15,152 bases of DNA from an uncultured Prevotellaceae bacterium (GTDB lineage Bacteria; Bacteroidota; Bacteroidia; Bacteroidales; Bacteroidaceae), in assembly GCA_937877605.1 (NCBI GenBank), contig CALFJA010000093.1, forward strand, positions 1-15,152, given 5' to 3'. Shown one piece after another: positions 9,470 to 14,790 of the stretch. The position numbers and the translations under genes are program-made. The notes beneath the pieces are model-generated. The model did no database searches. It saw only the letters and a list, made by a program, of their open reading frames with translations, and was not told the origin of the DNA. Each line of letters opens with the position of its first letter. Position 1 is the first letter of the stretch.

Positions 9470-10926
9470 CTGTTTTTCTGTAGGTCGGTGAACTGTGACG
9501 GTGTCATTCCGAACACTCGCTTGAATGTACGGGTGAAATTGCTTTGGTCGGAATAGTCGCACAGCAACGACACCTCCATGACCGAGAGTTCTTTCCTTGT
9601 GAGCAAGAGCCTGCGTGCACGCTGCATGCGGGTCTTTTGAATGAAGGAATTGATGTTGGTGCCGGTGATTTCGGCTATGCGCCGGCGTAACTGGTACTGA
9701 CTCATGCCAAGTTGCCGGGCCAGTTTCTGGGCAGTAGCATGCGTATTGCTGTTGAGCATGTCGTTGATGAGTGCCTCCGCATCCGACAGAAACTGCCGGT
9801 CGGTCTCGGAAGCATCGGCAGGCTGAGAAGCAAACAAGGTCTGCTGCTGGTTGCGCAACTGCTGATTTTCGGCACGCAGTTCAGAAAGCACGCCAAGGAG
9901 GTTGTCGTTCAGGTGCATCTGCCGGCGGTTCATGTGGCGCATATAGGCGAAGATGAACGCACATGCCAAGGCTACCAGCACAATGGCCAGCAGTACCATC
10001 CAGAAATAACCGGCAGGCGATGTTTCGGTGGTGGCATCGGCAGGAAGGCTGTAGCGTCCCATGCTCCGGGCCACTTCGCGGTCGTAAATAGAGTCTTGCA
10101 GGACACGGTAGCGTTCCTGACAATCCATCGCCTCTTCCGGCAGGGTGTCGCGGAGCACTTCGTAGAGAGCCAGGCAGGCATGGCTCTCGTTGTAGAGGTC
10201 GCCTTGTCGGGCAAAGATGCTGCCGGCCTGACGCAGGCTGCTTATGGCATTGCCGAGGTTGCCGTCCTTGCTTTGGATACGACCCAAGGTGAGCAGGGCC
10301 AATGCCAGCGAATGATCGTTGTTGTCGGTCTTGAGTTGAGGTATGGCACGATTGAGCATATCGAAGGCTTTTGCCTGCTGCCCTACACCGAAATAGGCCA
10401 CGGCCATTTGCACCATGCGGACGGCCATTTTGTCTTTCCGCCCAAGGCGCTGCTCTATCGCGTAGCCCTCACGAGCATGCTCCAGTGCCGTCTGGCTGTC
10501 GCCCAAGGCGATGTATATTTCCGAAGCCATACCCTCGAGCACAGCACGCCGATACATATTGTTGGCTTTGGCACTCAGGCGGAGACCTTCTTCGATATAT
10601 TTCCGCGCCTCTTCGGGCTGACGCGCACTCATATAGATGCCTGCCAAAGTGTTCAACGACGAAGAGGTCTTGTCCGGGTCGCCGGTCTTTCGGTCGAGGT
10701 CGTAGCAGTTGCGTGCATAGCGAACGGCATTTTCGTAGTCGGCTAAGCGTACATAGCAGAGCGCAAGCAAATTGGAACAGTCGGCTTCGATAGCACGGTT
10801 GTTGCCTGCACGGGCCGGATACAATTCTCTCCGGCCACTCCTGTCGACACCTTGCGTCAACAAGTGTGGTACTGGATGGCCGAATATCTTTACGATAGTC
10901 AGGACTATGCATCTGCCGCAATGCAA
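9457..10926 (-). CDS. C-terminal part of a disrupted TPR/transmembrane AraC-family regulator
   Basis: The open frame is 489 codons, but only the part from about codon 39 (base 10812 downward) looks genuine. The first ~38 residues read through an inverted segment and resemble nothing. The genuine part holds several TPR-like helical pairs ('AIEADCSNLLALCYVRL', 'SLNTLAGIYMSARQPEEA', 'AVRMVQMAVAYFGVGQQA'), one transmembrane helix ('YFWMVLLAIVLVALACAF'), a glutamine-rich coiled coil, and a C-terminal AraC/XylS double helix-turn-helix ('LARQLGMSQYQLRRRIAEI', 'VSLLCDYSDQSNFTRTFKR'). This architecture is a known Bacteroidetes type: periplasmic TPR sensor and cytoplasmic DNA-binding domain. Its ligand cannot be read from sequence. 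It lies 23 nt before the LRR gene, so I infer that it controls the surface-protein genes. In the present arrangement it lacks its signal peptide and first TPR, so normal membrane insertion is doubtful. Confidence 0.85.
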   Translation of the reverse strand: MHCGRCIVLTIVKIFGHPVPHLLTQGVDRSGRRELYPARAGNNRAIEADCSNLLALCYVRLADYENAVRYARNCYDLDRKTGDPDKTSSSLNTLAGIYMSARQPEEARKYIEEGLRLSAKANNMYRRAVLEGMASEIYIALGDSQTALEHAREGYAIEQRLGRKDKMAVRMVQMAVAYFGVGQQAKAFDMLNRAIPQLKTDNNDHSLALALLTLGRIQSKDGNLGNAISSLRQAGSIFARQGDLYNESHACLALYEVLRDTLPEEAMDCQERYRVLQDSIYDREVARSMGRYSLPADATTETSPAGYFWMVLLAIVLVALACAFIFAYMRHMNRRQMHLNDNLLGVLSELRAENQQLRNQQQTLFASQPADASETDRQFLSDAEALINDMLNSNTHATAQKLARQLGMSQYQLRRRIAEITGTNINSFIQKTRMQRARRLLLTRKELSVMEVSLLCDYSDQSNFTRTFKRVFGMTPSQFTDLQKNSNRQ

Positions 10927-10954
10927 GCCGAGCGTGCCTTTCCCTTATGCCGTG
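10809..10954. other. Inverted 146-bp segment inside the regulator gene
   Basis: The segment is bounded by CACGG (10809-10813) and its reverse complement CCGTG (10950-10954). Read on the plus strand, it encodes 'RQQVWYWMAEYLYDSQDY' followed by 'ASAAMQAERAFPLC', a textbook TPR, although the surrounding gene is on the minus strand. Reversing the segment gives ...EGLTT joined to GRIQFSPATPVDTLRQQV at one end and ...AFPLCR joined to AGNNRAIEADC at the other. Both joins are in frame, with no base added or lost, giving one 560-residue protein. This is read directly from the sequence. Whether the segment still switches or is a fixed rearrangement or assembly error cannot be told from one sequence. 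No invertase gene is in the window. Confidence 0.9.
10813..10836. repeat. 7-bp hairpin at the left inversion boundary
   Basis: GGCCGGA (10813-10819) and TCCGGCC (10830-10836) are perfect inverted repeats with a 10-nt loop. The hairpin lies just inside the left CACGG boundary of the inverted segment, where it could promote template switching or mark a recombination site. Confidence 0.55.
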
Positions 10955-10972
10955 GTCAGCCCTTCGGCATAA
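10945..10972. repeat. 8-bp hairpin spanning the right inversion boundary
   Basis: TTATGCCG (10945-10952) pairs with CGGCATAA (10965-10972), and the stem extends by CCC/GGG with one bulged base. One arm is inside the inverted segment and the other outside. In the restored orientation these two octamers would be direct repeats about 146 bp apart. Confidence 0.55.
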
Positions 10973-11139
10973 AGGGCGCTGAAAAAAGCATTGGCTGTGG
11001 CGACAGACGGATGAGCGTTGAAAGCCGACAGAAGGGGAGGTATCTGCACAGAAGTATTCTTTCCAAAGGCAAAAGGGCATTGGAAAGAAAAGAAAATGAG
11101 CAAAAAGAGATTTCGTTTCAAGTTGTAGGATCCGTACAT
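10945..11139 (-). pseudogene. N-terminal fragment of the TPR/AraC regulator (signal peptide part)
   Basis: This 64-codon frame begins MYGSYNLKRNLFLLIFF with a hydrophobic signal sequence ending near FAFG-K, then 'NAFFSALYAEGLTT', the start of a helical repeat. It stops at TAA (10947-10945) seven bases inside the inverted segment. On its own it makes no sensible protein. With the inverted segment restored it continues without interruption into the TPR-TM-HTH part ending at 9457. The ATG at 11139 is preferred: the only in-frame bases upstream lead to a stop at 11175-11173 with no other ATG, and a -7 type promoter lies about 50 nt upstream. Confidence 0.8.
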
Positions 11140-11188
11140 AGGCAGTTGTTTTTTGCCATTTTGTGCCGGCGTTTATGCTTTCACGATG

Positions 11189-11196
11189 CAAATTTA
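11189..11196 (-). promoter_or_regulatory. Bacteroidetes -7 promoter element for the TPR/AraC regulator
   Basis: The minus strand reads TAAATTTG followed by C, matching the TAnnTTTG consensus of the Bacteroidetes primary sigma factor. It sits about 50 nt before the ATG at 11139, in an AT-rich stretch. A clear -33 TTTG is not evident. Confidence 0.5.
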
Positions 11197-11342
11197 AAAT
11201 AAAAACTGCAATTAATTTTTATCATTTCTTCCATTTCATCGGTCATTTTTTACACTCCGCCACACCATTTCCACTCCTTGACATAGATTAAGCGTGCAGA
11301 CAATTGCTATTCACGCAGCTATTGACAGAATAAAATCCATCC

Positions 11343-11369
11343 TTCCACACCTATCGCCAAGAGGTGGAA
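11343..11369 (-). terminator. Terminator-like hairpin after the soluble AraC gene
   Basis: Nine nt after the stop at 11378, the minus strand reads TTCCACCT, a 9-nt loop, then AGGTG-TG-GAA, an 8-bp stem with a 2-nt bulge. It is followed by GGATGGATTTTATT. The stem and the late T-rich stretch suggest a weak intrinsic terminator separating this gene from the next regulator. Confidence 0.4.
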
Positions 11370-11377
11370 TCTGATCT

Positions 11378-12259
11378 TCATTTTTCCATTCTGAACCGCT
11401 TTGGATTGATGCCTTTCAAGCGTAAGAAGAACTTGCTGAAGGAGGGGGTGTTGGCGAAGTGGAGGTAGTCGGCTATCTGGGTGATGCTCAGTTTGGAGTT
11501 TTGCAACAGGAAAGAAGCTTCCATCAGCAGCATCTGATTGATATAGTCGACAACGGTACGGCCAGTAACCTGACGGACTATACGGGAAAGATAAACTGTA
11601 GAGACATGGAGGCGGTCGGCATAGAACGGGATGTCGTGATGCTCGACAAAGTGGCAGGTAAGCAGACGGATGAAGCCGATGAAAATTTCTTCCACACGAT
11701 GGGGCGTTTGTCGGTGTACGATGGCGGACTGCTGGGCATTCTGCAGGTCAAGTAGGAAGATGGAATAGAGCATGCGCAACACCTCGCCCTTATAGATATG
11801 GTCGGAATGCAGATAGCCGATAATTTCGCGCATCTTCATGATCAGATGCTTTGCGGCATCTGGGGTCAGCGTCTGTTTCGGCTCGTGCAACTGTACGAAG
11901 GGCATGTAGGCCAGATGTACGAGGTCGTGGACGGATGGCGCTTCGATGGTAACATGCTCATCGGCCATCAGACAGTAGCCGTGGAAATCGTCGGATGTGG
12001 CGATGACGGTGATAGGGAGGTATGGAGAATAGGTATAGAGGTCGTTGGGATGCAGCGTCAATTCGCGCCCATTATAGCGAATCGTCATCCATCCTTTGTC
12101 TACCAGCATGAAAGCGAAGCAGGAAACAAATCCATGCATCAGGTTGGTACGAAGGATTTTCGCAGCATCTGTTTCCAGGCAATACATCCCGTCGTCCCAA
12201 CCTCTCCCAGGCAAGTCGCCGCCTACAAATACCGACAAATATTCATTCAGCGTGTACAT
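11378..12259 (-). CDS. AraC-family transcriptional regulator
   Basis: The 293-residue protein has an N-terminal beta-rich, cupin-like sensing region (about 20-150; 'WMTIRYNGRELTLHPNDLY') and a C-terminal AraC/XylS pair of helix-turn-helix motifs (about 200-293; 'FYADRLHVSTVYLSRIVRQV', 'ITQIADYLHFANTPSFSKFF', ending 'GINPKRFRME'). No signal or membrane segment is present, so it acts in the cytoplasm. I chose the ATG at 12259 over the more upstream ATG at 12361, which would add 34 unrelated residues, because the TACCTTTG promoter lies between them. The gene is divergent from the ferritin-like/rubredoxin cluster with a 154-bp shared control region, so regulation of that cluster is a reasonable inference. 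The effector is unknown. Confidence 0.9.
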   Translation of the reverse strand: MYTLNEYLSVFVGGDLPGRGWDDGMYCLETDAAKILRTNLMHGFVSCFAFMLVDKGWMTIRYNGRELTLHPNDLYTYSPYLPITVIATSDDFHGYCLMADEHVTIEAPSVHDLVHLAYMPFVQLHEPKQTLTPDAAKHLIMKMREIIGYLHSDHIYKGEVLRMLYSIFLLDLQNAQQSAIVHRQTPHRVEEIFIGFIRLLTCHFVEHHDIPFYADRLHVSTVYLSRIVRQVTGRTVVDYINQMLLMEASFLLQNSKLSITQIADYLHFANTPSFSKFFLRLKGINPKRFRMEK

Positions 12260-12267
12260 ATCGGGTG

Positions 12268-12275
12268 CAAAGGTA
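12268..12275 (-). promoter_or_regulatory. -7 promoter element of the soluble AraC gene
   Basis: The minus strand reads TACCTTTG then CA, a full match to TAnnTTTG. It is only 8 nt before the ATG at 12259, so transcription would start within a few bases of the start codon, giving a nearly leaderless mRNA. Confidence 0.6.
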
Positions 12276-12326
12276 CAAATGTTTTTATAACTGTATCGTT
12301 TCAGACAACTTTTGTATTGTTTCAGA

Positions 12327-12358
12327 TTTGGATTGATAGGAAAAAGGTCACTACTTTG
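12327..12358 (+). promoter_or_regulatory. Probable promoter of the ferritin/rubredoxin cluster
   Basis: TTTG (12327-12330) is followed after 21 nt by TACTTTG then CA (12352-12358). This resembles the Bacteroidetes -33/-7 pair, with a one-base-short -7 box. It would give a leader of roughly 50 nt before the ATG at 12414. Confidence 0.45.
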
Positions 12359-12413
12359 CAATGTGAATTAGTAAAACATAACATTATCGTTTAACAACTA
12401 AAACAAAATTAAT

Positions 12414-12869
12414 ATGGACAAGCAGAAATCAATTGAGTCATTACAGTTTTTCGTAACCCATCTGGCAGAAGGTGCCATCGTACACAAGCAGCAGGGTATG
12501 ATTTTCAAGTCACAGGGCATCACCAAGCTCGGGCAAAAGTACATTGACCACTTCAATGAAGAAATGGGCTGGGTAGAGAAGTTCACAGAGAGAATCCTCG
12601 ACCTTGGCGGAGAAATCAAATTTGAAGGCATGAAGAGCCGCAGCCTCATCTGCGATCCCGTTGAGTATGTCAAGGCCGATCTCGCCATCCAGGAACCAGG
12701 CGTTGAGCTGCTGATGAAGTGCATGGAGGGCGTGAAGGACGATCCCACCACCTACGATCTGTTGAAGGCTTACTTGAAGGACGAGGAGGAAGACCTCTAC
12801 TGGAGCCAAGGCGCAGTGGAACTCATTGAGAAGATTGACGCAAAGCATTGGCTGCGGTTGCAGTTGTAA
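12414..12869 (+). CDS. Ferritin-like (bacterioferritin/Dps-superfamily) protein
   Basis: The 151-residue protein is predicted to be all-helical, a four-helix bundle of about the usual bacterioferritin/Dps length. 'EEMGWVEKFTERILDLGG' (49-66) matches the second ferritin helix, and 'LKDEEEDLYW' (121-130) the fourth. Likely iron-binding carboxylates are E19, E50, E94 and E124. By hand alignment to bacterioferritin, the two histidine ligands of the diiron site are replaced by W53 and D127. Two cysteines, C80 and C103, are present; paired cysteines occur in the DPS-like branch of the superfamily, but I cannot show they are equivalent. The expected role is iron sequestration or peroxide protection in the cytoplasm. 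It is first in a five-gene plus-strand cluster with rubredoxins. Family membership is fairly sure; ferroxidase activity is not. Confidence 0.8.
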   Translation: MDKQKSIESLQFFVTHLAEGAIVHKQQGMIFKSQGITKLGQKYIDHFNEEMGWVEKFTERILDLGGEIKFEGMKSRSLICDPVEYVKADLAIQEPGVELLMKCMEGVKDDPTTYDLLKAYLKDEEEDLYWSQGAVELIEKIDAKHWLRLQL

Positions 12870-12889
12870 TTCCAAATTACATTGCTATT

Positions 12890-13075
12890 ATGGCACATCT
12901 ATGTGAAAATTGCAAATTGAGAGTTAATTACGACAGGAAACCGAAATCGCTGATGGGACATTTCTGGCGATGGCACATTAATTTTTGTCCGGGCTGGAAG
13001 GCTTATTTTACCTCTCTCCCTGCCGATCAGCAGCAAGCACTACGCGAGAAGTATCAGTTTACGAAGTATCAGTAA
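12890..13075 (+). CDS. Small conserved-looking protein with CxxC and HxxxC (possible zinc site)
   Basis: The protein has 61 residues. I chose the ATG at 12890, 20 nt after the ferritin-like stop, rather than an upstream TTG that would overlap that gene. Visible features are C5-x-x-C8 near the N-terminus ('HLCENCKLRVNYDRKPKS'), an aromatic basic segment 'GHFWRWHINFCPGWKAY' with H29 and C33, and a helical C-terminal end 'LPADQQQALREKYQF'. C5, C8, H29 and C33 could bind one zinc or iron ion. I know of similar small proteins in Bacteroidales only from general memory and cannot name a function. Its position between a ferritin-like protein and rubredoxins suggests a redox or metal role. Confidence 0.75.
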   Translation: MAHLCENCKLRVNYDRKPKSLMGHFWRWHINFCPGWKAYFTSLPADQQQALREKYQFTKYQ

Positions 13076-13101
13076 CTCTTTAATAAAAAAAAGTTAAGAT
13101 T

Positions 13102-13275
13102 ATGAAAGAACAAATATTACAAGCCATGCGTGAATTCGGTGCACCCGTCAACGCTGGCAAGATTGCAGAAATTACAGGTATCGACCGCAAGGAAGTGGAC
13201 AAGGCTTTTGCCGAACTGAAGAAAGAGGGTGCCATTGTGTCACCCGTACGCTGTAAGTGGGAACCCGCTAAATAA
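13102..13275 (+). CDS. Small winged-helix-like DNA-binding protein
   Basis: This 57-residue protein (MKEQILQAMREFGAPVNAG...) reads as a minimal winged helix. A first helix 'ILQAMREFG' is followed by 'PVNAGKIAEITGIDRKEVDK', a helix-turn-helix in which 'VNAGKIAEIT' and 'DRKEVDKAFAELKKEG' would be the two core helices. The ending 'AIVSPVRCKWEPAK' would be the wing. A single cysteine, C51, lies in the wing, which would allow redox or metal sensing (speculative). It starts 26 nt after the previous gene within the cluster. It could autoregulate the cluster, or it may be a non-DNA-binding helical protein. No Shine-Dalgarno is present, as usual for this phylum. Confidence 0.75.
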   Translation: MKEQILQAMREFGAPVNAGKIAEITGIDRKEVDKAFAELKKEGAIVSPVRCKWEPAK

Positions 13276-13281
13276 TCTCTC

Positions 13282-13361
13282 ACGGCATAAAGCCCCTTGG
13301 CTTACGCCGTATCCCCGTTTAGCGGGGACACTCAAATCTTCACGGAGGGCTTTGACCCTCC
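13282..13361 (+). other. Three consecutive hairpins in the gap before the rubredoxin gene
   Basis: Three stems occur in 80 nt. The first is ACGGC-ATAAAGCC (13282-13294) with GGCTTA-CGCCGT (13299-13310), imperfect. The second is TCCCCG (13312-13317) with CGGGGA (13323-13328), perfect. The third is GGAGGG (13344-13349) with CCCTCC (13356-13361), perfect, then CTTTTC. The last could act as an attenuating terminator between the winged-helix gene and the rubredoxin gene; the group could also be an mRNA processing or stability element. Confidence 0.5.
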
Positions 13362-13388
13362 CTTTTCAAATCACCTAAAATTTTGATT

Positions 13389-13550
13389 ATGGCAAAGATG
13401 AAATGCCCCTGTAAGTACACTTACGACCCAGAGAAAGGTGACCCCAAGCAGGGAATACCTCCTGGTACCAAGTTTGAAGACCTGCCAGATACATGGCGCT
13501 GTCCACGCTGCAAGCGGAAGAAGGAGAAATTCGTACCCGTAGAAGAATAA
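13389..13550 (+). CDS. Rubredoxin with atypical CxC first knuckle
   Basis: This 53-residue electron carrier has the hallmarks of rubredoxin: 'YTYDPEKGDPKQGIPPGT', 'FEDLPDTWRCPRC' and a short lysine-rich tail. The second metal knuckle, C38-P-R-C41, is canonical. The first reads K-C6-P-C8-K-Y, so the two cysteines are separated by one residue, not two as in the usual CxxCGY motif. Iron may still be bound by C6, C8, C38 and C41 with altered geometry, or the protein may have lost normal iron binding. The ATG at 13389 follows the hairpin-rich gap. It lies 22 nt before the next gene, whose own rubredoxin domain has the standard CxxC, so the two are probably redox partners or paralogues. Confidence 0.88.
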   Translation: MAKMKCPCKYTYDPEKGDPKQGIPPGTKFEDLPDTWRCPRCKRKKEKFVPVEE

Positions 13551-13572
13551 TCATGAGAATAAATACAATAAT

Positions 13573-14514
13573 ATGGAAATAAAAGCAGTAAAATTCAGAT
13601 GTGATGGGTTCTATACCCAACCTTTCGTTTTCGGTGGTGAAGAAGGCCCGGATAAATTTGATAAGAATGTTCGCTATCGCGGCAGCCTGCAGAACTACCT
13701 CATTGATACAGGCCAGGAAGTGATATTGGTAGATACGGGCATCCCCGCCGGTACACCGGAAGAAGCACCCGACGAGAATTCAATGATATTCACAGGAAAG
13801 GACATCTGCACCTATATGGAGGCATTCGCTGCCCTTGGCTACAAACCAGAGCAGGTTACGAAGATTCTCCTGACCCACCGCCACGCCGACCATTCGGGCG
13901 AACTGCGCTCGTTCCCCAATGCGAAAATTTATGTAGGTGCTGACGAAACGCAGGCTGAAGAACTGAAGGGACTCACGAATGTGATACCCGTAACCTACAC
14001 AGACGGCCCCTATCATAACTTCCCCGAAACGCAGAAGATTTGTGACGGAGTGTGGTTCGTTAAGGCTAAGGGACACACCAACGGCAACAGCCTCGTGATA
14101 GCCGAGAGCGACGGGCTCTACTATATGTTCCAAGCCGACATCACCTATGTGGACGAGGCCTTGCATGAGAATAAATTGTCGGTGATTTATGACGACCTGC
14201 CCGCAGCTCGTGAGACGCTGGACCGAGTGCGCGAATTCGTTCGTAACAACCCCACTGTCTATATGGGTACCCACACCCCGCAGGGCTATGAGAATCTGGA
14301 GGCTAAGCGCGTAATGGACCTCGAAAATCCCGTGCCGACCGTCCTCGCCGAAGTCGATTTCAGAAAGCAAGAGGCATCTGGTAAATATGTCTGCTCTGTC
14401 TGCGGCTATGTCTATGACCCAGCCGAGCATGACGGAGTGGCTTTTGAAGACCTTCCTGACGACTGGCGTTGTCCCCGTTGCAAACAGTCCAAGGAAAAAT
14501 TTAACAAGGCATAA
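13573..14514 (+). CDS. Metallo-beta-lactamase-fold hydrolase fused to a C-terminal rubredoxin domain
   Basis: The 313-residue protein has an MBL domain (about 1-260) with the complete metal motif H102-R-H104-A-D106-H107, plus H168 ('AKGHTNG'), D189 ('QADITY') and H234 ('MGTHTP'). A rubredoxin domain follows (about 270-313) with C274-S-V-C277 and C300-P-R-C303. The HxHxDH motif is the glyoxalase II/lactonase hydrolase type. It is not the HxExD type of flavodiiron oxygen or NO reductases, and no flavodoxin domain is present. The N-terminal part resembles lactonase-like MBL enzymes. A hydrolase with an electron carrier attached may use iron and act in oxidative chemistry; the substrate is unknown. 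It lies last in the redox cluster, 22 nt after the free rubredoxin, and is followed by a strong hairpin. Confidence 0.9.
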   Translation: MEIKAVKFRCDGFYTQPFVFGGEEGPDKFDKNVRYRGSLQNYLIDTGQEVILVDTGIPAGTPEEAPDENSMIFTGKDICTYMEAFAALGYKPEQVTKILLTHRHADHSGELRSFPNAKIYVGADETQAEELKGLTNVIPVTYTDGPYHNFPETQKICDGVWFVKAKGHTNGNSLVIAESDGLYYMFQADITYVDEALHENKLSVIYDDLPAARETLDRVREFVRNNPTVYMGTHTPQGYENLEAKRVMDLENPVPTVLAEVDFRKQEASGKYVCSVCGYVYDPAEHDGVAFEDLPDDWRCPRCKQSKEKFNKA

Positions 14515-14544
14515 CACTCTTTATCGGTCTTTTTATCCCCTGCT

Positions 14545-14589
14545 CGGTGCGGCATTCGTCTTTCAGATAAAGGATGAAATGCCGCACCG
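14545..14589 (+). terminator. 12-bp-stem hairpin after the redox cluster
   Basis: CGGTGCGGCATT (14545-14556) and AATGCCGCACCG (14578-14589) are perfect inverted repeats, 31 nt after the MBL-rubredoxin stop. The 21-nt loop contains a small CTTT/AAAG stem. The following bases, TTTGC and then an A run, give only a weak U tract, so it may end transcription or stabilise the 3' end of the mRNA. Confidence 0.55.
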
Positions 14590-14735
14590 TTTGCAAAAAA
14601 CATTGTTGGGGTTCGCTTTGCATGATGGAGACGGCCTCGGTATCCTTTGCTGGAACTGAGAGTGACATCTCGAATATCCCTGCTGCCCATGTGCCAACTG
14701 AATTTTGAATGATTATTGTCGTTATTTTGCAACCC

Positions 14736-14790
14736 ACTGTAAACACAGGTGTAAACATGGGATTTTTTACTGTCAAACATAGTGTAAACA
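14736..14790. repeat. Paired TGTAAACA repeats
   Basis: TGTAAACA occurs at 14738, 14750 and 14783, and the variant TGTCAAACA at 14771. The starts are 12, 21 and 12 nt apart, so two related ~22-nt units (14736-14757 and 14769-14790) are repeated 33 nt apart. This looks like an array of protein-binding sites. It is too short and irregular for a CRISPR array. Confidence 0.45.

Noticed and set aside
9712..10746. 344-codon plus-strand open frame
   Set aside because: It is antisense to the TPR/HTH coding region, its composition is irregular (His/Gln/Gly/Val-rich) and it has no motif; the minus-strand frame has clear TPR, TM and AraC features.
10852..11202. Plus-strand frame containing a good TPR
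   Set aside because: Only its first ~33 residues are TPR-like, and they coincide exactly with the inverted segment; the rest is antisense of the signal-peptide fragment. It is explained by the inversion, not by a separate gene.
12260..12361. Upstream start for the soluble AraC gene
   Set aside because: It would add 34 residues unlike the family and place the start upstream of the TACCTTTG promoter element.
12848..12889. Upstream TTG start for the 61-residue CxxC protein
   Set aside because: It overlaps the end of the ferritin-like gene and adds residues with no family character; the ATG at 12890 fits cluster spacing.
13573..14514. Flavodiiron protein (oxygen/NO reductase)
   Set aside because: The metal motif is HRHADH (hydrolase type) and not HxExD, and there is no flavodoxin domain.
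14736..14790. CRISPR-like repeat array
   Set aside because: The units are short, imperfect and irregularly spaced, with no spacers of constant length and no cas genes nearby.
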